Assembly: GCA_024636635.1 (NCBI GenBank)
Contig: JAGXGV010000095.1
Location: forward strand, 1 to 37,320
Source of the DNA: Puniceibacterium sp.
GTDB lineage: Bacteria > Pseudomonadota > Alphaproteobacteria > Rhodobacterales > Rhodobacteraceae
Direction: 5' to 3'
DNA length: 37,320 nt
The notes under the pieces are model-generated. The model searched no databases. It saw only the letters and a list, made by a program, of their open reading frames with translations, and was not told the DNA's origin. A program made the translations under genes and the position numbers. Positions 1-7,766 of the stretch are shown here, in pieces. Positions within the stretch are counted from its first letter, which is position 1. Each line of letters starts with the position of its first letter.

Positions 1-190
1 CGGCGTCGGGGCCGGGCTCCATCCCCGCGCCGGATCCCTTGATGCGGGACTGTCGCAGGCCCAGCCCGTTGTCCGAAACCGTCCAGCTTTCCACCCAGGC
101 AACCTTTTCGACCGAATGGGTCCAGCCCAGCGTGAAGGCCGACGTACCCAGTTGCAGGACCATTGCCCCAACCGCAAGGCAGGTGGTCAC
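1..190 (-). CDS. DUF1850 domain protein, N-terminal part (cut by window edge)
   Basis: This is a partial gene that runs off the left edge and is not in the ORF track. The reverse strand from a GTG at 190 reads MTTCLAVGAMV, then GWTHSVEKVAW and RIKGSGAGMEP. The WTHSVEK and KGSGAGMEP blocks are the signature of DUF1850, a small exported-type protein that commonly follows the fused TRAP permease. The GTG start overlaps the permease TGA (GTGA), which indicates translational coupling. The N-terminal hydrophobic stretch suits a membrane anchor or signal. Its biochemical role is not known. Placement as the last gene of the TAXI TRAP operon is inferred from overlap and strand. The family call is fairly secure although only about 63 residues are visible. 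Confidence 0.85.
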   Translation of the reverse strand, partial: MTTCLAVGAMVLQLGTSAFTLGWTHSVEKVAWVESWTVSDNGLGLRQSRIKGSGAGMEPGPDA

Positions 191-2259
191 GCCGTCGACC
201 TGCGCCCGCTCAGGACCAGCAACCCGACGAAGGCCGCCGCCAGCGCAAAGCCGATTTCGTCCGTTATCGGCAGGGCGGCGATCAGGGTGCCCGCCGCCAC
301 GACGGCAAGGATGCGCAGGGGCCAGCCCACCGGCCGCCCGACCCAGCCAATGACAGCAGCGCCCCAAAGCCCGATGCACAGCACTGTCTTGAAGACGATA
401 TAGGCGACGGCCGGCCAGTACCCGATCGCATCCGCCAGCGGTCCGCCCGCCTGAAGCATCAGCGCCGGGGTGTAGACCGCCATGAACGGGATGACAAAGC
501 CGGCGGCGGCCACCTTTATCGCCTCCATGCTGATCTTTAGCCCGCTTTCCTTGGCAATGGGCGCAGCGGCGAAGCAGGCCAGCGCCACGGGGGGCGTCAG
601 GTCCGCAAGGATGCCGAAATAGAAGACGAACATGTGGCTGACGATCAGCGGCACACCCAGTTCAAGCAGGGCCGGTCCGGCGATCGACGACGTGATGATG
701 TAGTTCGGGATCGTGGGAATCCCCATGCCCAGCAGGATGCAGGTGAACATGGTAAGGATAAGGCTGAGCAGCAGGCTCTGTTCCCCGACAGAGACGATAA
801 ACTGGCCAAATGTGTTGGCCGCCCCGGTCAGGGTCATGGTGCCGATGATCACACCGACCAGTGCGCAGGCGACACCGACGGGCAGGGCGGTCTTTGCGCC
901 TTCGGCCAGGGAATCCCGGCACAGGATCAGGGTTTCGCGGCCGCCCCGGGACAGTGCGCACCAGAGGATCAGCGCGGCAAGCGCCGCGATGAGCACGTCA
1001 ATGCCGAATTGCAGAAAACCGGCAGCGACCAGCCCGAGGCAGATCCAGAAGATAAAGCGCATCGCACCCGCGGGCAGGTTCAGCACCGCCGATCCGCCAA
1101 GGATCAGCAGCACGGTCAGGCCCAGACCGATGGTGCCCGCGAACAGTGGCGTGTAGCCGCTGAACAGCAGGTAGACCAGCACCCCGAGCGGCACCAGCAG
1201 CATCCAGTTGTCCGATATCGCCTTACGGGCCGAGGGCAGATCCTCTTTGCGCAGGCCGCGCAGACCGTAGCGGCCCGCTTCGAGGTGGACCATCCAGAAG
1301 GCCGAGGCGAAGTAGAGCATCGCCGGGATCAGCGCGGCCTTGACCACTTCGACGTAGGGCACGTCCAGGGTTTCTGCCATGATGAAGGCCACGGCGCCCA
1401 TGACCGGGGGCATGATCTGTCCACCCATCGACGCGGTCGACTCGACCCCGCCGGCAAACGCGGCGCGGTAGCCGAATTTCTTCATCAGCGGGATGGTGAA
1501 TTGCCCGGTGGTCACGACGTTGGCGACGCCCGAGCCGGAAATCGTGCCCATGAGCCCGGATGAGACGACCGCGACCTTGGCCGCGCCGCCCTGCTTATGA
1601 CCGAACAGGCCCATCGCGACATCGGTGAACAGCCGGATCATGCCCGCGCGTTCGAGGAAGGAACCGAACAGGATGAACAGGAAGATGTAGGTTGACGACA
1701 CATAGGTCGGGATGCCGTAGATCCCTTCGGTGCCGAAGGCCATGTGGTCGATGACCTGCGAAAAGCTGTAGCCGCGGTGGTTCAGGGGCGAAGGCAGGTA
1801 TTCCCCGAACAGGCAATAGGCCAGGAACAGGCCTGCGATCAGCGGCAGCGCAAAGCCCATCATGGTCCAGGCGGCGGCGAACACCACTGTCAGCGCGATC
1901 AGCCCGACGACAATGTCCTGCGTCAGGGGACGCCCCGCCCGCAGGATCAGCGGTTCATATTGCCACCACTGGTAAAAGGCGACGGCCACCCCGGCCAGCG
2001 CAAAGCCCCATGCCAGCGTCTTGAGCGGCCCTGCGGCATTGCGCCCGTAGGCCACCAGCGGAAAGGCCAGCAGCGTCAGGAATCCCACGTGCAGCGCCCG
2101 CGTGACCTGGCTGGACAAGTCGACGATGTGCGCGGCGGTGAGAATCTGGAAGACTGAAAAGACGACTGCGATCCAGAACAGCAAACGGCCGGCCGCATCG
2201 GTGCCGAAGGACACTCCGTGCCCCTCAAGAGGGTCCGGCGGCGTGGTCGGGTGGGACAT
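187..2259 (-). CDS. TRAP transporter permease, 4TM/12TM (DctQ-DctM) fusion
   Basis: This 690-residue protein is built almost entirely of hydrophobic segments, the expected size for fused small and large TRAP permease subunits. It imports a solute across the inner membrane, driven by an ion gradient, after delivery by a periplasmic binding protein. The first ~150 residues hold the four-helix DctQ-like part. The DctM-like part follows, with the family blocks GSGVANVVTTGQF, GGVESTASMGGQIMPP and, late in the protein, GMGIPTIPNYI. ATG at 2259 begins MSHPTTPPDP; an AGAGG about ten bases upstream is an acceptable ribosome site. It lies 78 bases after the TAXI binding protein and overlaps the DUF1850 gene. 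The substrate cannot be read from the sequence; characterised TAXI systems often handle glutamate-like or other carboxylated compounds. Confidence 0.93.
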   Translation of the reverse strand: MSHPTTPPDPLEGHGVSFGTDAAGRLLFWIAVVFSVFQILTAAHIVDLSSQVTRALHVGFLTLLAFPLVAYGRNAAGPLKTLAWGFALAGVAVAFYQWWQYEPLILRAGRPLTQDIVVGLIALTVVFAAAWTMMGFALPLIAGLFLAYCLFGEYLPSPLNHRGYSFSQVIDHMAFGTEGIYGIPTYVSSTYIFLFILFGSFLERAGMIRLFTDVAMGLFGHKQGGAAKVAVVSSGLMGTISGSGVANVVTTGQFTIPLMKKFGYRAAFAGGVESTASMGGQIMPPVMGAVAFIMAETLDVPYVEVVKAALIPAMLYFASAFWMVHLEAGRYGLRGLRKEDLPSARKAISDNWMLLVPLGVLVYLLFSGYTPLFAGTIGLGLTVLLILGGSAVLNLPAGAMRFIFWICLGLVAAGFLQFGIDVLIAALAALILWCALSRGGRETLILCRDSLAEGAKTALPVGVACALVGVIIGTMTLTGAANTFGQFIVSVGEQSLLLSLILTMFTCILLGMGIPTIPNYIITSSIAGPALLELGVPLIVSHMFVFYFGILADLTPPVALACFAAAPIAKESGLKISMEAIKVAAAGFVIPFMAVYTPALMLQAGGPLADAIGYWPAVAYIVFKTVLCIGLWGAAVIGWVGRPVGWPLRILAVVAAGTLIAALPITDEIGFALAAAFVGLLVLSGRRSTA

Positions 2260-2337
2260 TTGGCATGACCTCTGAGGGGAATGTGTCGGACAGGGCGCAC
2301 CGCAACGGCGCGCCCCGCTTTGGAAAGGTGGCGGTCC

Positions 2338-3294
2338 TTACTGGATCAGGCCCTGTTCGCGATAATATCTCTCGGCGCCCGGATGCAGGGGGATCGGCAT
2401 GCCGTCCAGGGCTTTGGCGACATCGATCTGGGCCGCGGCCTGATGCGATGCTTGCAGCGTCTCGAGGTTCTCGAACAGCAGTCTGGTCATCTCGTAGGCG
2501 GTTTCTTCGCTGACGCCGTCATGCGTGACGAGGAAGTTCGAAACGGCGACCGTCGGCACATCCTCTGCCTGGCCGTCATAGGTGCCCGCGGGAATCGTCG
2601 CCGCGATGTAGGGCGCGCCCAGCGTTTCGGCCACGTCGGCCGGAATTGCCACGACGTTGATCGCCATGGTCGAAGCCAGATCGCGGATCGAGGCGACGCC
2701 AAGGCCGGCGGATTGCAGCGTGCCGTCAAGCTGGCGGTTCTTGATCAGTTCGACCGATTCCGCGAAGGGCAGGTATTCCACCTTGCCCAGATCGTCATAG
2801 GACATGCCCATCGCTTCAAAGATCGCGCGGGCGTTCAGTTCCGTACCGGAGGCAGGCGCGCCGACCGACAGGCTCTGGCCCATCAGACCATTGAAATCGG
2901 TGATGCCGCTTTCCTGGCTGGCGACCACCTGGATGTAATTGGGATAGATCGCGGCGATGCCGCGCAGCTTGTCGAGCTTTGCGGGGAACCCGGCATCGGC
3001 GTTGCCGTCCCAGGCCATCGCGACGCTGTCGCCCAGAGCAAAGGCCAGTTCGCCGCGGCCATCCTGCAACAGGTTCAAATTCTCGACGCTGGCCTTGGTC
3101 GACTGGACCTGCGTGCGCACGCCGTCGATGTTTTCGCCGTAGATGTTCGCCAGACCCGCGCCCAGCGGATAATAGACGCCCGATGTGCCGCCCGTCAGCA
3201 CGTTGATGAAGTCCTGCGCCTGCACGGCAAGCGGCGCGACAGCCAGCGTCGAGGCCAGCGCGCACCCACGCAGTGCGAATTTCACATTGATCAT
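2338..3294 (-). CDS. TAXI family TRAP transporter solute-binding protein
   Basis: This 318-residue protein starts with a cleavable signal peptide (MINVKFALRG...PLAVQAQ), so it is periplasmic. The mature part opens with INVLTGGTSGVYYPLGAGLANI, the characteristic TAXI-subfamily block, followed by QSTKASVENLNLL and LAFALGDSVAMAW. These proteins capture the ligand and hand it to the fused permease encoded just downstream. A strong Shine-Dalgarno (GGGAGG, 3302-3307) sits correctly before ATG 3294. The gene is first in the minus-strand operon SBP - permease - DUF1850. The upstream 100 bases separate it from decayed genes on the same strand, so a promoter is expected there, though no clear hexamers were found. 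The ligand is unknown. Confidence 0.93.
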   Translation of the reverse strand: MINVKFALRGCALASTLAVAPLAVQAQDFINVLTGGTSGVYYPLGAGLANIYGENIDGVRTQVQSTKASVENLNLLQDGRGELAFALGDSVAMAWDGNADAGFPAKLDKLRGIAAIYPNYIQVVASQESGITDFNGLMGQSLSVGAPASGTELNARAIFEAMGMSYDDLGKVEYLPFAESVELIKNRQLDGTLQSAGLGVASIRDLASTMAINVVAIPADVAETLGAPYIAATIPAGTYDGQAEDVPTVAVSNFLVTHDGVSEETAYEMTRLLFENLETLQASHQAAAQIDVAKALDGMPIPLHPGAERYYREQGLIQ

Positions 3295-3394
3295 GTTTTC
3301 CTCCCAGAGATCCTAGAGGCCCAAAGGGCCGCCGCGCACAGTCTCGGACATCCGCGGCATGTCTTGCAAGGGTATGCTGTCCGATCGGGCGGAA

Positions 3395-3760
3395 TTATCT
3401 GACCGGAACCCAGGCGGGGCAGACGCGCGCGCCGTCAGCGGTGGTAGCGCGGGCCAGCGCCGCCGCCAGTGTGCAAAGGATGTTGCCAGCAGAATCGCGG
3501 ATTGTCTGGGCGTCGGCGCGCAGGTCCTGCACCGGCAGGCCCAGCCGGGCGGCCTCGGCGGCGATCAGACGGCGCACGAGGACCTGACCCGCGTCCTGCA
3601 ATGCGGTTCCCGCCTGGATCGTCGTGCGCGACGCATAGGAGCCGGCGCCGTTGGGCGTGTCTTCCGGCAGGCTCTGGCACAGGGTCAGGCCGGACTCCGG
3701 CAGGCCGAGCTGGGCGGACAACATGCCGCGATCCAATACGCAGCGATCTGCCCGCGCCGC
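3395..3760 (-). pseudogene. fragment of a xanthine/CO-dehydrogenase-type molybdopterin subunit
   Basis: The reverse-strand ORF (nominal TTG start at 3736) reads NGAGSYASRTTIQAGTAL, then GQVLVRRLIAAEAARLGLPV. This matches the C-terminal region of CoxL/XdhB-type large subunits, where a G(T/S)(Y/F)xSR block is followed by a helix and a 'lGl/v' turn. Only ~110 residues are present, against about 750 for the family, and no molybdopterin N-terminal domain, Fe-S or FAD partner is nearby. There is no convincing start or ribosome site, and the reading frame is open 5' only into the overlapping small ORF at 3685-3927, in another frame. I infer a gene remnant, probably joined by deletion. The family assignment rests on one short block and is moderate. 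Confidence 0.55.
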
Positions 3761-3927
3761 ATCAGCGCCTCGACGTAATGCGTTGCAGGACAGAACAGGC
3801 CCGGTGCGATCCGGGCGCGGACCTGATCGGCATAATCACCGGGACGCTCGCTGATCCAGCGCCGGTGCAGGGTCGCCGTGGTGTCGCCGTGGACGACGGC
3901 CTCGGCGGTGGCGACGACGCCGGTCAT
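3685..3927 (-). CDS. small ORF of unknown function, ATGA-coupled to the ORF upstream
   Basis: An 80-residue reading frame begins MTGVVATAEAVVHGD and contains APGLFCPATHYVEALMRRG. I do not recognise the family. Its ATG overlaps the stop of the preceding small ORF as ATGA, an arrangement typical of real coupled genes. Codon use is GC3-biased like the neighbours up to about residue 70, then the frame becomes Cys/Ser-rich (ACCPPSSACRSPA), which looks like shifted sequence. The dehydrogenase fragment opens in another frame at the same place. The likely reading is a broken N-terminal piece of a larger gene fused by deletion to another remnant. It may be a pseudogene and not a functional small protein. 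Confidence 0.4.
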   Translation of the reverse strand: MTGVVATAEAVVHGDTTATLHRRWISERPGDYADQVRARIAPGLFCPATHYVEALMRRGQIAAYWIAACCPPSSACRSPA

Positions 3928-4118
3928 GTGTCACGCTCCGGGACAAGGGCCGCCTTGAGCGCGGCAAAGCTCTGCGGGCTGGCGTCGGGCGGCAAGCCGG
4001 GCAAGTTTATGACCGCGGTCATAACTGCGGACATCAGCGCGGCGTGACGGTCGCGCCGCTGCTTCGTGATGCGGTCGCACCGGGGCGCCATAACCTCGGA
4101 AAGGTGGGGATCTGTCAT
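3924..4118 (-). CDS. small ORF of unknown function in decayed region
   Basis: A 64-residue frame begins at ATG 4118 (MTDPHLSEVMAPRCDR) with an AGGA six bases upstream and ends at 3924, overlapping the next ATG as ATGA. In the ORF track it appears as the tail of a 163-residue ORF, because the dctM remnant upstream happens to be in the same frame without an intervening stop. The composition (basic middle, Pro/Ala-rich end) gives no family match that I recognise. An 18-bp perfect palindrome (4007-4024) lies inside it, which is unusual for coding DNA and hints that this stretch may once have been a regulatory region. Whether it is translated is uncertain. Confidence 0.35.
   Translation of the reverse strand: MTDPHLSEVMAPRCDRITKQRRDRHAALMSAVMTAVINLPGLPPDASPQSFAALKAALVPERDT
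4007..4024. promoter_or_regulatory. 18-bp perfect palindrome, candidate repressor operator
   Basis: TTATGACCGCGGTCATAA is a perfect palindrome. The core TATGACCGCGGTCATA recurs at 31925-31940, and identity extends to TATGACCGCGGTCATAAC. The even-length, ungapped form suits a TetR- or GntR-type dimer site. It lies inside a doubtful small ORF, upstream of ATG 3927 on the minus strand. The cognate regulator was not identified in this window. Confidence 0.45.
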
Positions 4119-4129
4119 GTCATGTCCTG

Positions 4130-4475
4130 ACGTCAGAGGAAGAAAAGCGATTCCGGGCAGACAGGGCACCAGGAGCAGCACGAGGATCATCAGCATCAGA
4201 CAGGGCGCAACGCCCTTGACCGCGTCGACATAGCCGATGCGGAAAGTGGTCATGCCGATGAAGAGGTTCAGCCCGAAAGGCGGCGTGACCATGCCGATTG
4301 CCACGTTCACGACAATGATCGCGCCCAGATGGATCGGGTCGATCCCGGCGGCCATTGCCGACTGATAGACCCGCGGCGCCAGTACGACGATGGCCGAGTT
4401 CGGGTCGACGAACATGCCCGGGTTTGCCTTGGTCAGATCGCGGACGATCTGATGCGCATATCTTTTGGTAAACTC
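4130..4475 (-). pseudogene. 3' remnant of a TRAP large permease (dctM)
   Basis: The reverse strand from about 4475 reads EFTKRYAHQIVRDLTKANPGMFVDPNSAIVVLAP and continues with NVAIGMVTPPFGLNLFIGM. These are the conserved C-terminal DctM blocks (PNSAIVVLAP, GMVTPPFGLNLF) found in the last ~110 residues of a ~430-residue TRAP large subunit. No start codon, no upstream 320 residues and no DctP or DctQ partner are present. The homology begins immediately at the stop codon of the FAD oxidase at 4474, so the 5' part of the gene has been removed with a junction there. The frame then runs without stop into an unrelated small ORF. This is a clear gene fragment; the reading as a deletion scar is inferred. 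Confidence 0.85.
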
Positions 4476-5763
4476 ATGACAGGCGGTCCTTCAAACCGAA
4501 CCACAGGCCCACCAGCGGCAGGAACCACGGCTTGCCGCCATGCAGCGGGATGGCGGGCCAGTCGAGTCCGGCAAGGGGGTTGGTGTCGCTGCGCCCCATC
4601 GCCATATCCGCCAGCGCCTGCCCGATCAGGGTCGACATCTGCGCGCCGTGGCCGGAATAGCCCATGCCGTAGAACATGCCACCCGCCTCGCCCGCGCGGG
4701 GGAAGCGATCCTTGGTCATGCCGACAAGGCCGCCCCAGCAATAGTCGATCTGCACATCCGCCAGATGCGGAAAGATTTCTGTCATAGCGCCGCGCAGGAC
4801 CTGTCCCGATCTGGCGTCGGACTGCTGATCCGACACTGCGGAAAACCGCGCACGACCGCCGAAAATCAGCCGGTTGTCGGGCGACAGGCGGAAATAGTTG
4901 CCGATATTCATCGAGGTGACGCATGTGCGGTTGCCGGGCATCGTGTTGGCAATTTCAGTCTCTGACAGGGGGCGGGTGGCGATGATGAAAGACCCAACAG
5001 AGATGATCCGGCGACGGAAATAGGCCAGAGGTTTCTTGGCGAAAGTGCCGGAATAGGCGCCTGTCGCGGCGATGACGCGGTCGGCCTGGATCGTGCCTTT
5101 GGGTGTCGCCAGCGCCCAGCCGGAACCGTTGCGGCGGCGGTCGGTGACGGGGGCACCTTCCCAGACAAGCGCACCGTGGCGGTGCGTCGCAGTGGCCAGA
5201 CCGTTCACGTACCGCCCCATGTGCATCATCGCCGATTTGCCATACAGCATCGCGCCGTGAAAGCTGTCCGAGCCGATCTCTTTCGCCAGCGCGTCCTTTT
5301 CGAGCCAGCGGGTGTCGCGGTCCACCTCTTTGTGCACCAGCTCGAATCCCGCGCGCAGCCCTGCCACATGCGAGGGCTTTGATGCCAGCTTGAGCTTTCC
5401 GGAGCGGCGGAAATCGCAGGCGATGTGCTCTTCGGCGATGACATCTTCGATCATGTCGATGGAACGGTCATAGGCCTTGTAAAGCGCTTGCGCCCTTTCA
5501 GCTCCGAAATGCGCCTTCGCCTCGCCATATCCATGCGCCATGCCATTGTTGAGGTGCCCGCCGTTGCGCCCCGAGCCGCCCGCGCCGATGTAGGCACCTT
5601 CCAGCAAGGCGACGCTGACGCCTTCGCGGGCCAGTTTGCGCGCGGCGTTCAGGCCAGTGAATCCGCCGCCGATGACGGCGACATCCACCTTTCCGGTGAC
5701 CGGACCGGGTTGCGCATCCGCAAAAGGTGTTGCGCTGTCAAGCCAGTAGGACTTGTACTTCAT
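4474..5763 (-). CDS. FAD-dependent amine/amino-acid oxidoreductase (DAO family, PuuB/OrdL-like)
   Basis: This 429-residue flavoenzyme starts at ATG 5763 (MKYKSYWLDS), preceded by GGAG at good spacing; the longer ORF in the track is a 5' extension. An N-terminal Rossmann motif VAVIGGGFTG (residues ~28-37) binds FAD, and GSGRNGGHLNNG (~60-75) is the DAO-family segment seen in gamma-glutamylputrescine oxidoreductase and related enzymes. GMGYSGHGAQMS near the C-terminus is the family's second FAD-contact block. The opening KSYWLDSA is typical of the OrdL/PuuB group. It probably oxidises a primary or secondary amine or amino acid to an imine with release of H2O2. It lies 16 bases downstream of a haloacid-dehalogenase-like gene, forming an operon that once continued into dctM. 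The substrate is unknown. Confidence 0.88.
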   Translation of the reverse strand: MKYKSYWLDSATPFADAQPGPVTGKVDVAVIGGGFTGLNAARKLAREGVSVALLEGAYIGAGGSGRNGGHLNNGMAHGYGEAKAHFGAERAQALYKAYDRSIDMIEDVIAEEHIACDFRRSGKLKLASKPSHVAGLRAGFELVHKEVDRDTRWLEKDALAKEIGSDSFHGAMLYGKSAMMHMGRYVNGLATATHRHGALVWEGAPVTDRRRNGSGWALATPKGTIQADRVIAATGAYSGTFAKKPLAYFRRRIISVGSFIIATRPLSETEIANTMPGNRTCVTSMNIGNYFRLSPDNRLIFGGRARFSAVSDQQSDARSGQVLRGAMTEIFPHLADVQIDYCWGGLVGMTKDRFPRAGEAGGMFYGMGYSGHGAQMSTLIGQALADMAMGRSDTNPLAGLDWPAIPLHGGKPWFLPLVGLWFGLKDRLS

Positions 5764-5779
5764 GACGTGCTCCGATTGG

Positions 5780-6445
5780 TCACAGGCCGACGACAGCGGC
5801 CAGCCCCGAGATATCGCTGATTTCGGTGTAGCCGTAATGCGGGTTCGCCGGTTCGTGCCCGCGATTGACCCAGACCTTGTTCCTGATCCCCAGATCATGC
5901 GCGGTCATCAAGTCATAGCGAAAGCTTGAGGAAACGTGGAGCACATCCGCAGGTCCGCAGCCCAGCATGTCGAACATGTACTCAAAGGGCTTCATCTGCG
6001 GCTTGTAGGCCTGTGCGCTTTCGGCGGTACAGACATGGGCGATGGGCGCGCCCAGCCGGGCGATGTTGTACGGGATCTGGTCGTTCATCGAATTGGTCAG
6101 CGCGACCAGCGGAATCTTGTCCGCGATTCTGGCGAGTCCGGCGGGGACATCCGGATGTGGACCCCAGGTCGGCACGCGGTCATAGATCTCGGACGCGACC
6201 GCGGGATCGAAGGTGATGCCGTGGCGTTTGCAGGTGCGTTCCACCGCATTGTGCACCACCTCTGCATAAGGTTTCCAGGCGCCCAGCACTTCGTCCAGCC
6301 GGTAGGCGGAAAAGTTGGCGATGAAGGTGTCCATCTGTTCCGGGGAAAGGATGTCGCCGTAATGGTGGCGGGCGGCATCGGCCATGTTGAAAAAGATCAT
6401 CGTGCCGTGGCAGTCGAAGGTGATGAATTTGGGGCGAAAGTTCAT
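5780..6445 (-). CDS. HAD superfamily protein, type II haloacid dehalogenase-like
   Basis: This 221-residue protein has all the HAD landmarks: nucleophile Asp11 in FITFDCHGTM, motif II in VALTNSMN, the conserved Lys in QAYKPQMKPF, and motif IV-like VSSSFRYDLMTAHDLGI followed by VWVNRG. Length and the SSSxxxD(L/M)xxAxxxG(I/M) block are those of type II (S)-2-haloacid dehalogenases and their many uncharacterised relatives. The FDCHGTM variant replaces the usual FDxYGTL, so the true substrate may be another small phosphorylated or halogenated acid. It is first in the minus-strand operon with the FAD oxidase. ATG 6445 begins MNFRPKF, and upstream lies a 279-base divergent intergenic region shared with a GNAT gene. 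Enzyme class is likely; substrate is unknown. Confidence 0.85.
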   Translation of the reverse strand: MNFRPKFITFDCHGTMIFFNMADAARHHYGDILSPEQMDTFIANFSAYRLDEVLGAWKPYAEVVHNAVERTCKRHGITFDPAVASEIYDRVPTWGPHPDVPAGLARIADKIPLVALTNSMNDQIPYNIARLGAPIAHVCTAESAQAYKPQMKPFEYMFDMLGCGPADVLHVSSSFRYDLMTAHDLGIRNKVWVNRGHEPANPHYGYTEISDISGLAAVVGL

Positions 6446-6724
6446 GACCGGGCTCCAGAGGTTTGGTTGTTCCCATCCTTGCCCGGATCAAGCCATAGTG
6501 CTTGCCGCGTTTGCGGTTTTCCAAGCATGAAATAGCGTGTGCCGCGCAGGTGGCGGCAGGTCCTGCGGCAGCCTGTCCTTCTTGGGTGTCAGCAGCGCCC
6601 GGGGGCGGCATATCCTGCGGCACCGCATTGGCGATGCGACGAAAACTGCTATGGCGCCCGTGGATCAGGGCGAAACTGCCGTTTGCGCGGGCCTAGATTG
6701 GTTTCAAACAGAACGGACAGATCC

Positions 6725-7573
6725 ATGAACATTGCCACACATGAACCAACACCCGTGTCCCGTGCGGACATCATCCTTAAACCCTTTGGCCCCGAACACA
6801 TTTCTGACGGGGTACGCCTGTCGCAGGCGGTGGGCTGGCCGCACCGAGTCGAGGACTGGGCGCTGACCCTGTCGGTGTCCGAAGGTGTCGTCGCCCTGTC
6901 GGACGGCGCTGTCGTCGGCACGGCGCTGTGTTCGACCTTTGGAGATGTCGCGGCAATGAACATGATCATTGTGGATGCAGCCATGCGCGGGCGCGGGCTG
7001 GGCCGGGTGCTGATGGAGCAGATCATCGCCTTGGGCGGCGCGCGCGAATTGCGACTGGTGGCGACGGCGGACGGTCTGCCGTTGTATGAAAAGCTGGGGT
7101 TTGTTCCCTGCGGCGAGATCCTGCAGCATCAGGGCATCGCGCGGGCCACTCTGCCGGACCATCCGGTGTCGACCGGCACGCTTGCCGATGCAGAACGGCT
7201 GGTGGCGATGGATACCAAAGCCTCTGGTCTGTCGCGTGCAGACCTGATTGCCGCCATTGCGAAAAAGGGCGAGGTTCTGGTGGCGGACCGGGGTATCGCC
7301 CTGCTGCGCGACTTTGGACGCGGGTGTGTGCTTGGCCCGGTGGTGGCGCAGGATGACGCCACCGCGCGGGCGCTGGTTGCCGAGGCGGCGCGCCGCTGCG
7401 ACGGGCAGTTCCTGCGCGTCGACCTGCCTGCACAGCGCGGTCTTGCCGCTTGCGCCGAAGATCTGGGTCTGGTCCACGTCGGGGGCGGCATTGCGATGCA
7501 CCGCGCGCCGCGTAGCGTTCCCCCTTCGGAGGACTTCAGAACCTACGCTCTTGCCTCTCAGGCGCTGGGCTGA
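6725..7573 (+). CDS. GNAT family N-acetyltransferase, two tandem domains (paralogue 1)
   Basis: This 282-residue protein starts at ATG 6725 (MNIATHEPTP); the upstream ORF extension has no support. The first half is a canonical GNAT domain with the acetyl-CoA loop RGRGLGRVLM (~85) and LYEKLGFVPCG (~125). The second half is a weaker GNAT-like repeat, with ADRGIALLRDFGRG and GPVVAQDDATARAL. It is clearly homologous to the gene at 18347: HQGIARA, (D/N)FGRGxVxGPV(V/I)A(Q/E)DD, GQFLR(V/L)D and the QALG end are shared. Each copy is followed by a convergent Lrp/AsnC gene. It presumably acetylates a small amine, amino acid or peptide in the cytoplasm. The substrate is unknown, though the neighbouring FAD amine oxidases and Lrp regulator hint at an amino acid or amine. 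Confidence 0.85.
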   Translation: MNIATHEPTPVSRADIILKPFGPEHISDGVRLSQAVGWPHRVEDWALTLSVSEGVVALSDGAVVGTALCSTFGDVAAMNMIIVDAAMRGRGLGRVLMEQIIALGGARELRLVATADGLPLYEKLGFVPCGEILQHQGIARATLPDHPVSTGTLADAERLVAMDTKASGLSRADLIAAIAKKGEVLVADRGIALLRDFGRGCVLGPVVAQDDATARALVAEAARRCDGQFLRVDLPAQRGLAACAEDLGLVHVGGGIAMHRAPRSVPPSEDFRTYALASQALG

Positions 7574-7676
7574 CCTTTTGCCGAAGGCCGATATGCTGAC
7601 CAATTCCCTGGTCGAACTGTACTGTAATCCGCCGGGGACGTTCCGCAAACAGTCATCGACGCCTAGGTCACCGAAC

Positions 7677-7728
7677 TGCGCGCGGCCTATGCCGCACCGG
7701 GCTGCGCGCGGCCTTGGCCGCACCGGGC
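7677..7728. repeat. 26-bp imperfect tandem duplication
   Basis: Two adjacent 26-base units (7677-7702 and 7703-7728) begin TGCGCGCGGCC and differ at only two positions. They lie in the 193-base gap between the convergent GNAT and Lrp genes. The corresponding gap in the paralogous cassette is only four bases. No coding role is seen. Confidence 0.8.
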
Positions 7729-7766
7729 CGATCTTTGCCTGTGACGGGGCGGCATTGTGCCGGACC

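Noticed and set aside
6539-6724. N-terminal extension of the first GNAT gene
   Set aside because: No ribosome site, Arg/Trp-rich shadow-like sequence, and the paralogue starts at the equivalent of ATG 6725.
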